Shown: positions 1-10,620 of the stretch, piece after piece | How positions within the stretch are numbered: the stretch's first letter is position 1 | Layout: each line of letters begins with the position of its first letter | Source of the DNA: Sphingomonadales bacterium | GTDB lineage: Bacteria > Pseudomonadota > Alphaproteobacteria > Sphingomonadales > Sphingomonadaceae | Assembly: GCA_025352685.1 (NCBI GenBank) | Contig: JANXSN010000073.1 | Coordinates: 49,248-113,247 of the forward strand | Length of the DNA stretch: 64,000 nucleotides | Reading direction: 5' to 3' | The notes under the pieces: model-generated | What the model saw: the letters and a program-made list of their open reading frames with translations, nothing else | What the model was told of the DNA's origin: nothing | Databases searched by the model: none | Translations under genes and position numbers: made by a program

Positions 1-551
1 TCGCGACAGCTGTTGCCTTCGGGGTGACGCCATGGACCGACTATCTGTTTCGAACGCTTGGTGTGCAGGCCACGATGATCAACGCCCATGGCAAGTTTTT
101 CGGCAACCTGTCGACATCGATGACGACCGGCTTGTTGGAAGCCGGCGCGCCTTGGTCGGTCGCCGTGGCTTTCCAGGTCGCGTCGACAGCGCTGGGCATA
201 TTGCTCGTTACGCTGGCGGCGCGGCGGCGCCCGGCCAGCCGAGACCTCGCTCTGCTCATCGCAACCTGCACCTTTCTCGTGCTGCCCTATGCGTTCAGTT
301 ATGACCTGACCGTCGTCGCAATCGGAGCCTTGTGGGTGTGCACGCGGGCCCATCTGCCGGGTGTTGACGAGCGTCTCGCGATATTGGGTTTTGTCGCCCC
401 GCAGCTCGGCATTGCAGCCGCGCTGGTCAGCCTACCGCTGATGCCATTCATGTTGGTCGGCTTGGCGATTGCCCAGTTCCGCCAGCTCGACTTTCCTCAG
501 ATCAGCGATCGCGCCGCCCCAGCAAGCGCAGACGCAACGCATTCAGCTTGA
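1..551 (+). CDS. C-terminal part of a DUF2029/GT87-like polytopic membrane glycosyltransferase (truncated by window edge)
   Basis: Frame of ORF 24..551 stays open to base 1; hydrophobic multi-TM C-terminus resembling GT87/DUF2029. Confidence 0.6.
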   Translation, partial: ATAVAFGVTPWTDYLFRTLGVQATMINAHGKFFGNLSTSMTTGLLEAGAPWSVAVAFQVASTALGILLVTLAARRRPASRDLALLIATCTFLVLPYAFSYDLTVVAIGALWVCTRAHLPGVDERLAILGFVAPQLGIAAALVSLPLMPFMLVGLAIAQFRQLDFPQISDRAAPASADATHSA

Positions 552-1731
552 TGAACCCTTCGGCATCGCGTTGGTCATATGCCCCGGCGTCGTCCTCGAA
601 CGTCACGACCTTTTCGCTGTAAAGCGTGTTTGGTGATTTGCGACCCGTCACGATCACGCTACCTTTGTAAAGTTTTAGCCGTACCGTGCCGCTTACCTTA
701 ACCTGCGAATGATCGATGGCGGCCTGCAGCATCTCGCGCTCCGGCGAGAACCAGAAGCCGTTATAAAGAAGCTCGGCGTAACGCGGCGCGAGTTCGTCCT
801 TCAGATGGGCAGCACCCCGGTCGAGCGTCAGCTGTTCGATACCCCGATGCGCGAGGTGAAGGATCGTGCCACCCGGCGTTTCGTACATGCCGCGCGATTT
901 CATGCCGACGAACCGATTCTCGACCAGATCGAGCCGCCCGATGCCGTGCCGCCGCCCATATTCGTTGAGCGTGCTCAGAGCCGTCGCGGGCGACATGCCC
1001 TCTCCATTAACTGCAACTGCATCGCCGCGTTCGAAATCGACGGTGATGACTTCGGGTGTATCGGGTGCATCCTCGGGATTGACCGTGCGCGAATAGACAT
1101 AGTCGGGCACTTCGTCCCACGGATCTTCCAGCACCTTGCCCTCCGAAGAGGTGTGCAACATGTTGGCATCGGTCGAGAATGGGCTCTCGCCCCGCTTGTC
1201 CCTGGGCACCGGAATCTGGTGCTGTTCGGCAAACGCGATCAGCGCCGTCCGGCTGGTCAACTCCCATTCTCGCCAAGGCGCGATGATTTTGACGTCGGGT
1301 GACAGCGCGTAATAGCCGAGCTCGAACCGAACCTGGTCGTTCCCCTTGCCGGTAGCGCCATGGCTGACGGCGTCAGCGCCGACCATCTTGGCAATCTCGA
1401 TCTGGCGCTTGGCAATCAGCGGCCGCGCGATTGACGTCCCGAGGAGGTAAAGCCCCTCGTACAGCGCATTAGCGCGCATCATCGGGAAGACGTAATCGCG
1501 GACGAATTCCTCGCGCAGGTCGTCAATAAAGATGTTTTCTTCTTTGACGCCCATCAAGCGCGCTTTGGCGCGCGCGGGCTCGAGCTCCTCGCCTTGTCCC
1601 AGGTCGGCGGTGAAGGTCACAACCTCGCAGTTATACGTCTGCTGCAGCCACTTCAGGATCACGCTGGTATCGAGGCCGCCAGAATAGGCGAGAACGACTT
1701 TGTTGATCCCTTGGCCTTTGATGTCGCGCAA
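502..1731 (-). CDS. argG: Argininosuccinate synthase
   Basis: [20 protein letters not shown]-loop motif and full-length family similarity; likely TTG start at 1731 ([19 protein letters not shown]) rather than the ORF-track start. Confidence 0.95.
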   Translation of the reverse strand: MRDIKGQGINKVVLAYSGGLDTSVILKWLQQTYNCEVVTFTADLGQGEELEPARAKARLMGVKEENIFIDDLREEFVRDYVFPMMRANALYEGLYLLGTSIARPLIAKRQIEIAKMVGADAVSHGATGKGNDQVRFELGYYALSPDVKIIAPWREWELTSRTALIAFAEQHQIPVPRDKRGESPFSTDANMLHTSSEGKVLEDPWDEVPDYVYSRTVNPEDAPDTPEVITVDFERGDAVAVNGEGMSPATALSTLNEYGRRHGIGRLDLVENRFVGMKSRGMYETPGGTILHLAHRGIEQLTLDRGAAHLKDELAPRYAELLYNGFWFSPEREMLQAAIDHSQVKVSGTVRLKLYKGSVIVTGRKSPNTLYSEKVVTFEDDAGAYDQRDAEGFIKLNALRLRLLGRRDR

Positions 1732-1967
1732 TTGGCAACTCCCGTGATTCGTCGTGGCCTCATACGGGCGCCGACTCGGCGAGGGAAGGATGGCCGCAAA
1801 CAAGACACCCAAAGCTGAAGCCCGTGTTAGCGCTTTTGCCGATAGTCTTGCCGAGCCTGCTTGCCGGGTACACGCCAAGTCGCTGATCGCATCACGGGTT
1901 CCGATAACAGGCAGTGCGCCCAAGAAACGAGGACCGCGCAGCCGACGTTCGCGCCCTACCGGGAAGC

Positions 1968-3203
1968 TCAAGCCTCGCGAAGTTTAAACTCTGCTGCGGC
2001 CATATAATCGCGGGTAAGGGGAAGCACGCGCCGGTCCTTGGCGTATTGCAGCTGATAGACGCAGAGCACGCCGTGCTCGAACGCGCTTGTGCAGCCGGCC
2101 AGATAGAACTGCCACATGCGAAAAAATCGGGCGTCGTAGATCGCCTCGATCTCCGGGCGCTTTTCCATCACGCGTGCGTACCAGTGGCGAAGTGTGTACG
2201 CGTAATGCAACCGCCATGTTTCGCAATCGGTCTGGATTAAATTCTGCCGCTCACTTGCATCGGTGATCTCGCTCAGCGCGGGCGCATAGCCGCCCGGGAA
2301 GATGTATTTCGACGCCCATGCATCGGTCGTCCCCGGCCAGCCCATCCGCCCGATGGTGTGGAGCAGCATCACTCCGTCATCGGTCATCAGCTCTCGACAT
2401 TTCCGGAAGAAGGTATGGTAGTGCGGTGGGCCGACATGTTCGAACATGCCGACAGAGACGATCCGGTCAAACTGCCCAGTGACTTCGCGGTAATCGATCA
2501 GCTCAAATGTCACCCGGTCGGCAACGCTACGCTTCGCCGCGTCCGCCCGGGCATATTTGATCTGTTCTTCGGATAGTGTGATCCCAACGACATCGACGTC
2601 GTAATGTTTGTTGAGATAAAACGCCATGCCGCCCCAGCCGCAGCCAATGTCGAGCACCCGCATGCCAGGTCGGAGATCGAGCTTGGCGGCAATATGGGCC
2701 ATTTTGTTGCGTTGAGCCTGATCAAGCGAATTGGCTGGGTCGGTGAAATAGCCGCAGCTGTATTGGCGGTTCTCGTCGAGAAAGAGGTCGTAAAGCCTAT
2801 CGTCGAGGTCGTAATGGTGCGCGACGTTGCGCTTCGACTTGGCGTTCCAGTTCCAGCGGTCGAGCTTGCCTGCAATTTTGCCCCATACGCGGCTCGTCCA
2901 GCGCGCATCTTCGATGCCGCCGCCGCGTTCCCACGAACTGTTGAGGCGCAACAGGCTTAACAGACCCATGATATCGTCGTTTCCGACGATCAGACGGTGG
3001 TCCATATACGCCTCGCCCCCACCGAGTTCGGGCTTCATCACGACCTCACGTGCCACTTTGGCATCAGCGAGGCGGATGGCGATGTCGGGATAACCTTCGG
3101 TCGGGGTACCGACCCTGCTGACCTGACCCTTATGGTCGGTGACCGTCAGCGTACCGTTGCGGATGATCTTGGCAAGAAACGTGTCGAGAAGGGACATAAG
3201 CAA
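1968..3203 (-). CDS. cfa: Cyclopropane-fatty-acyl-phospholipid synthase family protein
   Basis: [35 protein letters not shown] motif and [13 protein letters not shown] / SVGMFEHVG signatures. Confidence 0.93.
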   Translation of the reverse strand: MLMSLLDTFLAKIIRNGTLTVTDHKGQVSRVGTPTEGYPDIAIRLADAKVAREVVMKPELGGGEAYMDHRLIVGNDDIMGLLSLLRLNSSWERGGGIEDARWTSRVWGKIAGKLDRWNWNAKSKRNVAHHYDLDDRLYDLFLDENRQYSCGYFTDPANSLDQAQRNKMAHIAAKLDLRPGMRVLDIGCGWGGMAFYLNKHYDVDVVGITLSEEQIKYARADAAKRSVADRVTFELIDYREVTGQFDRIVSVGMFEHVGPPHYHTFFRKCRELMTDDGVMLLHTIGRMGWPGTTDAWASKYIFPGGYAPALSEITDASERQNLIQTDCETWRLHYAYTLRHWYARVMEKRPEIEAIYDARFFRMWQFYLAGCTSAFEHGVLCVYQLQYAKDRRVLPLTRDYMAAAEFKLREA

Positions 3204-3224
3204 ACTCGGTAAAGGCGTACGCTG

Positions 3225-4001
3225 CTACGCGCCAGCATACCATTCGTATCCGGCGCCATCTTCCCAGAAGCCGCCTTTGCCGCCGTAGATCGTCTTCAGG
3301 CTGGCCACGGCTTCGATTCGCTGGACATATTTTGCATGTTTATATCCGAGTTGTCGCTCGACGCGCAGGCGCAGCGGCGCTCCGTTCGGCACCGGCAACG
3401 GCTCGTCGTTTAGGTTCCACGCGAGGATCGTTTGCGGATGATAGGCATCGAGCAGGTCGAAGCTTTCATAATATGGTGACCCGTCGTTGGCGTCGGCACA
3501 ATGGAACACGATGTAGCGCGCCTCCGGCTTTAGCCCTGCCCGGTCGAGCAGGAACTTGACCGGCACACCGGTCCACTTCGCGATCGCGCTCCAGCCTTCG
3601 ACACAGTCGTGCCGCGTGATCTGGCTGCGCGCAGGCAGGCTTCGGATCTGGTTGAGCGGCAGGATTTGCGGGTGGATAACGAGGCCGTCGATGATGAGCG
3701 TCCAGTCGCGGAATTCGGAGGCGACGTGGCGAGCATAGGCATCGCCGGCGGGCATGTGCACACCGTTCGACCGAAAGATCGGCGACCGCTGATCGGGTCT
3801 GAATTCCTTCGCAAGCGCCATGCGATCCTGCAGACTGCGATGAATGGCATAGTTGGCATCCTCGCCAAATTTCAGAATCTCGCGGAAATGTTCGTTGTTG
3901 CCGAGCGCATCGCATCCGGACAGAGCGAGGCTGCCGCCTGCGAGCACGGTGCCGACGAGCGCACGCCGCGTCAGCGAAATGGACGTAATGATGTTGCTCA
4001 T
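3225..4001 (-). CDS. Sulfite-oxidase/YedY-like molybdopterin-dependent oxidoreductase with Tat-lipoprotein-like signal
   Basis: RHDCVEGWSAIAKWTGVP molybdopterin-ligand region; N-terminus SLTRRALVG...LALSGC. Confidence 0.85.
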   Translation of the reverse strand: MSNIITSISLTRRALVGTVLAGGSLALSGCDALGNNEHFREILKFGEDANYAIHRSLQDRMALAKEFRPDQRSPIFRSNGVHMPAGDAYARHVASEFRDWTLIIDGLVIHPQILPLNQIRSLPARSQITRHDCVEGWSAIAKWTGVPVKFLLDRAGLKPEARYIVFHCADANDGSPYYESFDLLDAYHPQTILAWNLNDEPLPVPNGAPLRLRVERQLGYKHAKYVQRIEAVASLKTIYGGKGGFWEDGAGYEWYAGA

Positions 4002-4786
4002 GCGGGGTCCCCTGCAAGCTCGGAAAGAGGCTTGGGGTCTGTCTTGGGCACCCGGTCATGCGGTAAACGGAACTTGCCGGTGATCATTGAGCGAACTTCA
4101 TTGAGAGGTCCCGCCAGCATAACCAGCGCCAGATGGACCACGATGAACAGCGCCATACCGCTAGCACAGATGAAGTGGATCGAGCGTGCCGTCGATCGCC
4201 CGCCGAAGAGATCGATTGCCCAGCCGGTTAACGTCGACAATCCGGGCATCAGGCACATGCCAGTAAGGATAAGCATGGGCATGAGGCCGAACAGGACGAG
4301 GATGTAAGTGATCTTTTGCAGCGTATTGTAGGTGAGTGCCGCCGCGCCGGTCGGGAATTTCAACTGCGCGTGGTGGACGATTTCCGCGACGAGATGGCGT
4401 GGTGACAGCTCGCCGCGCTTGAGCGCCAGATCGCGCTGAATATGGTGATTGAGTAGGCTGACAATGAGATAGGCGAGGAACCCGAAGGCCAGCACCCACG
4501 CAAAAGCTAGATGCCAGTGCCGCGCGAGTGCAAGGTTATAGGTCGAGGGAATCGTCGCCCAGCCGGGGAAATGGCCGCGCTCCAGATAGTGCGTCAGGTC
4601 GAGCCACGGCCTGTCAAAATTGGCGCCATATTGTCCCCAATAGAGCAGGGGATGCGCGTTCGAGATCATCAGGCCCGACATCAGCATGATGAAAACCGCG
4701 ACCGCATTGACCCAGTGCCAAAGGCGGGTGGACAGTCGGTGTCGCTTAACGAGCGCGCCGCCGTACGTTTCGACCGCTTCGGTCAT
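3998..4786 (-). CDS. Cytochrome b561/thiosulfate-reductase-type b subunit
   Basis: RLSTRLWHWVNAVAVFIMLMSGLMI and other His-containing TM segments; overlaps the molybdoenzyme start. Confidence 0.87.
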   Translation of the reverse strand: MTEAVETYGGALVKRHRLSTRLWHWVNAVAVFIMLMSGLMISNAHPLLYWGQYGANFDRPWLDLTHYLERGHFPGWATIPSTYNLALARHWHLAFAWVLAFGFLAYLIVSLLNHHIQRDLALKRGELSPRHLVAEIVHHAQLKFPTGAAALTYNTLQKITYILVLFGLMPMLILTGMCLMPGLSTLTGWAIDLFGGRSTARSIHFICASGMALFIVVHLALVMLAGPLNEVRSMITGKFRLPHDRVPKTDPKPLSELAGDPA

Positions 4787-4850
4787 TACTATTCCTCTCG
4801 ACGAACGCCAAGCATCGCGCGAGACAGTTACGACTGCAAGCGCGAAAAGG

Positions 4851-5609
4851 TTACCCGTACGCGCGGATAAAAAATATGACTGTCGTCGCCGCCGTTACCC
4901 CCAGCGTCCACAGTCGGATCATCCGCGGGGGCAGCTTCTTGCCCACCTTGGCGCCCAGCAAACCGCCGACAATCGCGCCGACCAACATTGGCAGGCAAAC
5001 CCACCATTGCACCATGCCGAACCCGATGAAGACCACTGCGGCTGCGGTATTTGCAATCGCCAGCATCAGCGTGCGCGCGGCCATGAGGCGGTGCGGCGCC
5101 AGGCCGGCCAGCAGGCCATAGGTTGCGGTCGTCATCATTCCGACGCCACCACCGAAATAGCCGCCGTAAAGACCGAGCAGGCTCTGCGCGACCACAAGTG
5201 CCATTGTTCCGATCATGACCCGCTTGCGTAGTGCTTCTGCGGCTTGTCTACCGAAAGCAATGGCGAGGAACGCAACGAACAACAGCCACGGGATGATCAC
5301 ATCGAACGTCCGGGTGGGCGTGATGACAAGCAACAAGCTGCCAACGAGTCCGCCCGCAAAGGTCAGTGCCGACAGTGTACGAATTGACACGCCGCCAAGT
5401 GGCTCCAGTCCGCTACGAAACTCCCACGCGGCGGTCATCGCGCCTGGCTGCAGTGCAACGTTGCTCGTCGCGTTGGCTTGGGGGCTGGGCAGGCCGAGCG
5501 CGATCAGCGCGGGCATCGTCGCAAACGTTCCGCCCCCTGCAAGCGCGTTCATCGCGCCGCCGATGAGGCCGGCGACGGTCGCGAGGGCGAGTGAGTAGGT
5601 ATCGATCAT
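4851..5609 (-). CDS. TSUP family (TauE/SafE) membrane protein
   Basis: GLIGGAMNALAGGGTFATMPALIALGLP...ANATSNVAL motif; start adjusted to MIDTYSLALATVAG. Confidence 0.9.
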   Translation of the reverse strand: MIDTYSLALATVAGLIGGAMNALAGGGTFATMPALIALGLPSPQANATSNVALQPGAMTAAWEFRSGLEPLGGVSIRTLSALTFAGGLVGSLLLVITPTRTFDVIIPWLLFVAFLAIAFGRQAAEALRKRVMIGTMALVVAQSLLGLYGGYFGGGVGMMTTATYGLLAGLAPHRLMAARTLMLAIANTAAAVVFIGFGMVQWWVCLPMLVGAIVGGLLGAKVGKKLPPRMIRLWTLGVTAATTVIFFIRAYG

Positions 5610-5719
5610 GCGGCGCTCTTCGAGGATTGCTGGCCGCGTGTCGATGGCGCGGAAGACGAGCGCGTGCAAAGCAGTCTTTCCCTTCAACCGGGATCGAATT
5701 GAAATCCCAGACGCAAACG

Positions 5720-6919
5720 CTAACCCAGTGCCACCTGTTTTTCCTCTGCCAGCCGATCCAGCTCGGCGCGCGTTTTCCTGTCGCTCGCAGTTTTCAGCTG
5801 GCCGCACGCCGCATCGATATCGCGACCACGTGGCGTCCGGACCGGCGCTGAAATGCCCGCTTCGAACACGATGTTGCTGAAGGACTTGATCCGATCTGGC
5901 GGCGAGGTGTCGTATGCCGCGCCAGGCCAGGGATTGAACGGGATCAGATTGACCTTGGCGGGTAGCTTGTACTTGCGCAGCAGGCGGACGAGCTCGTGCG
6001 CGTCGGCGTCGCTGTCGTTCTTGTCGCGCAGCATGACGTACTCAAATGTAATCCGCCGCGCGTTGTTTGCGCCGGGATAGTCTGCACATGCCTGCAACAA
6101 TTCCTCGATGCCATATTTTCTGTTGAGCGGAACGATTTCATCGCGCACTTCCTTGGTCACCGCATGAAGCGAGACTGCTAGGTTCACGCCGATCTCCTCG
6201 CCCGCGCGCGCCATCATCGGCACGACACCCGAGGTCGACAGCGTAATGCGGCGCTTGCCGAGCGCCAGCCCGTCCCCATCCATCACGATCTTTAACGCGT
6301 CCCGCACCGCCTCAAAATTATACAGGGGCTCACCCATGCCCATCATTACGATGTTTGTCAGCAGCCGCCCGTCCTGCGTCGATGGCCACTCGCCCAACGC
6401 ATCGCGGGCCAACATGACCTGGCCGACGATTTCGCCGGCGGTCAGGTTGCGGACAAGACGCATCGTTCCCGTGTGGCAAAAGCGGCAGTTGAGTGTACAG
6501 CCAATCTGGCTCGAAACGCATAACGTCCCTCGATCCGCGTCGGGGATGAACACCATCTCGAAATCCTGTGCGTCAGGCGTGCGGAGCAGCCATTTGCGCG
6601 TGCCGTCGGTAGACACTTGCGCCTCGACAATTTCCGGCCGCCCTATGACAAACCGATTGCTCAGCCATGGCTGCTGCGCGCGGGCAATATCGGTCATAAG
6701 CGAAAAATCGGTAGCCCCGCGATTATAGATCCAATGCCAGATCTGCTTGGCGCGCAGCTTCGCACCCTTTGCATCGAGGCCCCCAGTAGTGAGCGCTTCC
6801 CGCATCTCGGCTTTGCTGAGGCCTACGAGGTCAATCTTGCCGTCGGGACGCGGTGCTGTGGGGCGTGCCACGGGGACCGGGTCGATGTTTCCGGGGCTGG
6901 ACATGAGGGGTGTCATCAC
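5720..6919 (-). CDS. rlmN: 23S rRNA (adenine2503-C2)-methyltransferase
   Basis: [16 protein letters not shown] radical-SAM motif and [14 protein letters not shown]. Confidence 0.96.
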   Translation of the reverse strand: MMTPLMSSPGNIDPVPVARPTAPRPDGKIDLVGLSKAEMREALTTGGLDAKGAKLRAKQIWHWIYNRGATDFSLMTDIARAQQPWLSNRFVIGRPEIVEAQVSTDGTRKWLLRTPDAQDFEMVFIPDADRGTLCVSSQIGCTLNCRFCHTGTMRLVRNLTAGEIVGQVMLARDALGEWPSTQDGRLLTNIVMMGMGEPLYNFEAVRDALKIVMDGDGLALGKRRITLSTSGVVPMMARAGEEIGVNLAVSLHAVTKEVRDEIVPLNRKYGIEELLQACADYPGANNARRITFEYVMLRDKNDSDADAHELVRLLRKYKLPAKVNLIPFNPWPGAAYDTSPPDRIKSFSNIVFEAGISAPVRTPRGRDIDAACGQLKTASDRKTRAELDRLAEEKQVALG

Positions 6920-6931
6920 AGCGTCCTAGTC

Positions 6932-7420
6932 TCAGCGGCGCCCACAGCCAAGCGCAGCAGCGTCGATCGCGGTTGCCGCGCCCTTAAGTAGGTAGGTTTC
7001 GGCAAAGCCGCCGCCTGTCGCCGCAACGCCGGTGACGCTCATCGCGCGCGCGCTGCGCATGGCTGCAACGATTGCCGCGTCGGCGCGGGGATCAGCCGCC
7101 CAGGCATCTGCGCCGCCCGCGACCAGGCTAAAGCGGCGTCCATCGATACTTAACGTGACCGCCGCGCCCGCACGTGATGCGCGACTCAGCCGGAGGTAGA
7201 ATTGTCCGCGCACTCTCGCCTGCGGCCAAGTCGACACAGTCGCAAACGGCCGCCACTTACGGCCGCCGCCGCCGCCGCCGCGCACCGGCTCGGCAATCGC
7301 GAAGCAGCGGACCGGTTTTTCGTCGCGGAACGCGGACCAGTTGTCGAAGCTCCCCAGCACGGTTCGCGCGCTCGCCGGCGCCGCGCAGAGCAGCAGGGTC
7401 AGCAGGACCACGCCCTTCAT
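6932..7420 (-). CDS. Invasion-associated locus B-like secreted protein
   Basis: Signal peptide MKGVVLLTLLLCAAPASA; FDNWSAFRDEKPVRCFAIAEP; 4-nt overlap with upstream gene. Confidence 0.6.
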   Translation of the reverse strand: MKGVVLLTLLLCAAPASARTVLGSFDNWSAFRDEKPVRCFAIAEPVRGGGGGGRKWRPFATVSTWPQARVRGQFYLRLSRASRAGAAVTLSIDGRRFSLVAGGADAWAADPRADAAIVAAMRSARAMSVTGVAATGGGFAETYLLKGAATAIDAAALGCGRR

Positions 7421-8055
7421 GCGGGCGCCGCGCCGTCGCCATGGACGACTACCGTCTCGCGCCCGTTCTCGATCATCACCATCGACCCCTGCGACAGGTT
7501 GGCGGCAACGCCGCATCCCCAACGCCGATCAGGGACGACTGACGTCAGCAGGCCGCGCAGCACCCGCGACGAAATGCCGTGCATAAGGACGAGGCGGTCG
7601 CCGCTATCATGGCGCGCCGTATCGACCCAGGCTGATAGTCGTGTGGCAATGCCGTCATACCATTCACCTCCAGGAGGGCGGGTCGAAAACAGATGATGTT
7701 CAGCGTCTACAATCGGCCCCTGTTCGGCGCTGATCTCGGCATAGGTGCGCCCCCCCCATTTGCCTACATCGATCTCGCAGAGCCGGGCATCGTGAAGGGC
7801 TGTGTGCCAGTCGGCCCCGATATGTTCGCATACAACGGCCAGCGTCTGCAGCGCGCGACCCGACGTGGAGGCCCACAGCGCAAGCGGTGGGACATCGGTG
7901 CCTAAATAGCTGGCCAACGCTGCGCCCATCGCGTCTGCCTGGGCAAACCCGGCGCGGGTCAGCGGCGTGTCTATCGCTACGCCCTGCATTCGGCGGGCGG
8001 CGTTGAAGACGGTTTCGCCGTGGCGGGCGATGAACGTGCGACCTGGCATTTCCAT
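7417..8055 (-). CDS. Histidine phosphatase (phosphoglycerate mutase-like) family protein
   Basis: FIARHGETVFN RHG motif, LVLMHGISSRVLRG. Confidence 0.87.
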   Translation of the reverse strand: MEMPGRTFIARHGETVFNAARRMQGVAIDTPLTRAGFAQADAMGAALASYLGTDVPPLALWASTSGRALQTLAVVCEHIGADWHTALHDARLCEIDVGKWGGRTYAEISAEQGPIVDAEHHLFSTRPPGGEWYDGIATRLSAWVDTARHDSGDRLVLMHGISSRVLRGLLTSVVPDRRWGCGVAANLSQGSMVMIENGRETVVVHGDGAAPA

Positions 8056-8394
8056 AGCGTCGCCATCGGTCAGGCTCGCTCCTTGCGCAACGGTGAATTT
8101 TGGCCGCGGCGGAACCACCCGGCGAGACCGGCGTTTTTGCTCCTGTCCACCCCCCCCCGGACGAGTAGTTGCTTTGCGTACCCTTCCCGATGGCGCCCCC
8201 GCCGTCGGGAAGCAGTCTTATCGATTATCACGGGTGTCAGCGCGTAGTGTCGATCGTCGTTGCGCTGCAGAGCACTTCTTGGAACCACGCGCTCGTTGGC
8301 ACAGCCAACGCCATAAGGGGGAGCAAGAGCAGAAAAAATCAAGAAATACCCCCCCGTCACGTCACCGCGCGACCGGCGACCCTAGGCGTCCAGC

Positions 8395-9213
8395 CTAGAA
8401 AGTATCGTACACCAACCGAGAGCCGAACGGCACGACTGCATTTTCGATGTCGTGCCCGATATTCGCACGGCCCATCCAGCGTATGCCCGACACGGTGCAC
8501 CAATGCCGGGCTACGGCTTCCTCATCCATCCCAAAGTCGGGCGTGTTCGACGGGATCGGTGCACAGCGACCCAGCATGACCCCGGCGCAGCGCCGCACAT
8601 TTGCGCTGGACGTGACGTGAAAGAGCGTACGGTCGATGCAATACATCGCCTCATCGACCTCTTCGAGCATCAACACGCGTCCAGCCAGATCGGGTTCGAG
8701 CGGCGTGCCGAGCAGGTTCGACAGGACGGTCAGGTTGATTGCCACTTGATCCTGCGCTGCCGGTTTGGGGCACATGAGCCAATCGAGGGACCGCGCGACA
8801 GCTGCCTCGCCTCCGTCGCGCATGACGTCGCTGGGCATAGGCCCGTGGACGGGGTGTCCCACCCCCTTGGCCAGCAAGCCTGCCAACACGAACCCCCCAT
8901 CGCTATAGCCGAGGAATGTCTTTGATCGCGCCGCATCGTCCATCCGTGCAATCGCGCGCTCGGCGATCCGGTTCGCGCCGTATCCACCCCGTCCGAACCA
9001 TACCGCGTCGAAACGCGGGTCGTTGCTGACCTCGACCAGCGCCTCCTCGCGCGCGGCGTCAGGCCCGGCGAAATGTCCCTCCGACAAGAAGCACTGCGGA
9101 TGAAAGACGATGTCTGGTGCGAAATCGCCGTATCGTTCACGCGCAAGCGCCGCGATCCGCGCTGGTATTTGCGGTGAAACGGCGTTCGACGGTGCGACAA
9201 CGGCGATGCGCAT
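8395..9213 (-). CDS. S66 family peptidase (LD-carboxypeptidase)
   Basis: MRIAVVAPSNAVS; FLGYSDGGFVLAGLLAKGVGHPVHGPMPSD. Confidence 0.85.
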   Translation of the reverse strand: MRIAVVAPSNAVSPQIPARIAALARERYGDFAPDIVFHPQCFLSEGHFAGPDAAREEALVEVSNDPRFDAVWFGRGGYGANRIAERAIARMDDAARSKTFLGYSDGGFVLAGLLAKGVGHPVHGPMPSDVMRDGGEAAVARSLDWLMCPKPAAQDQVAINLTVLSNLLGTPLEPDLAGRVLMLEEVDEAMYCIDRTLFHVTSSANVRRCAGVMLGRCAPIPSNTPDFGMDEEAVARHWCTVSGIRWMGRANIGHDIENAVVPFGSRLVYDTF

Positions 9214-9249
9214 CTTGCTCCCCTGAGATTTAGTCACGATAGCGCGGGC

Positions 9250-10587
9250 GTGGGCAAATCCTATTTCTTTGTTGGAATCGGCGGATCGGGCATGATGTCG
9301 CTCGCGCAAATCGTGGCTGCGCAGGGGTCAATAGTCGCGGGATCTGACCGCTCGCTGGATCAGGGGCGGTCAGGCGCCAAGTTCGAGCGGATCGCCGCGC
9401 AGGGCATCGGCCTGTTCGCACAGGATGGCAGCGGCATTGTGTCGGCGGACCAGATTGTCGTGGCATCGGCTGCAATCGAGGCCACCGTACCCGATATCGT
9501 CCGCGCGACCGAGCTCGGCTGTGCGCGCATGACGCGGGCCGAACTGCTTGCCGAACTGTTCAATGCAGCCCCGATCGGCATTGCGGTCGGCGGTACGAGT
9601 GGCAAATCGACTGTGACGGGCATGATCGGCTGGATACTGGACCAGGTCGGCCGCGATCCGACGATCATGAACGGCGCGATCATGAAAAACTATGGCACCG
9701 GGGCCCGGGTAGGCCGTGGCGACGTTTTCGTGAGCGAAGTGGACGAGAGCGACGGCTCGATCGCGCTCTACCGGCCGACGGTTGCCGTGCTCAACAATGT
9801 CGCGGTCGATCACAAATCGTTGGAGGACTTGCGGGCGCTATTCAGCGGATTTCTGGCCCGCGCCGACAAATCGGTCGTAAATGCCGATAATGCCGAAGCC
9901 GCTTCGCTCGCGACTCCGACGTTGACGTTTGGCCTCGCTTCCCTTTCCGATTTGCGCGCAATCGACCTCGTGGAGCGCCCCGACGGCGTGGAATTCAGGG
10001 TGGGCGACACTCACGTCGCCCTCGCCTTGCCCGGCCGGCACAATGCCTCGAATGCTCTTGCCGCGCTCGGCGCCGCTGCCATGGTCGGGGTCCCGGTGAG
10101 CGCTGCCGCTGCGGCGCTTTCAACATTCAGCGGTCTTAACCGCCGCATGGAGGTGGTTGGTACCGCAAACACCATCACGGTGATCGACGATTTTGGTCAC
10201 AACCCGGACAAGATCGCCGCCACGCTGTCGGCGCTGCATGTTTTTCCGGGGCGGTTGCTCGTTTTCTTTCAGCCGCACGGCTATGGCCCGCTCAAGCAAA
10301 TGGGCCGCGAGCTGGCCTATGCATTCCGCGCGAATCTAGACGAAGGCGACCGGCTTATCGTCAATGACCCGGCCTATTTCGGCGGCACGGTCGACCGCAG
10401 CATCGGTAGTGAAGCCTTAGTCGAGGCCATCGGCGATCAGGCCGAACACATCGCCAGCCGGGAGGCATGCGGTGAACGGCTGCTCTCGCTGGCGCGACCC
10501 CATGACAGGATTGTTGTGATGGGCGCGCGCGACGATACGCTGTCGGACTTCGCAGCCGGGTTGCTCGCGGCGCTTCCTTCCGCTTAA
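9250..10587 (+). CDS. Mur ligase family protein (MurC/Mpl-like)
   Basis: FVGIGGSGMMSLAQI N-terminal motif, GTSGKSTVTGMIGWIL ATP site, GRHNASNALAALGAA; GTG start. Confidence 0.85.
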   Translation: MGKSYFFVGIGGSGMMSLAQIVAAQGSIVAGSDRSLDQGRSGAKFERIAAQGIGLFAQDGSGIVSADQIVVASAAIEATVPDIVRATELGCARMTRAELLAELFNAAPIGIAVGGTSGKSTVTGMIGWILDQVGRDPTIMNGAIMKNYGTGARVGRGDVFVSEVDESDGSIALYRPTVAVLNNVAVDHKSLEDLRALFSGFLARADKSVVNADNAEAASLATPTLTFGLASLSDLRAIDLVERPDGVEFRVGDTHVALALPGRHNASNALAALGAAAMVGVPVSAAAAALSTFSGLNRRMEVVGTANTITVIDDFGHNPDKIAATLSALHVFPGRLLVFFQPHGYGPLKQMGRELAYAFRANLDEGDRLIVNDPAYFGGTVDRSIGSEALVEAIGDQAEHIASREACGERLLSLARPHDRIVVMGARDDTLSDFAAGLLAALPSA

Positions 10588-10620
10588 GGTTATGCTAAAG
10601 TTGGCATTGCAGGAAATTTG

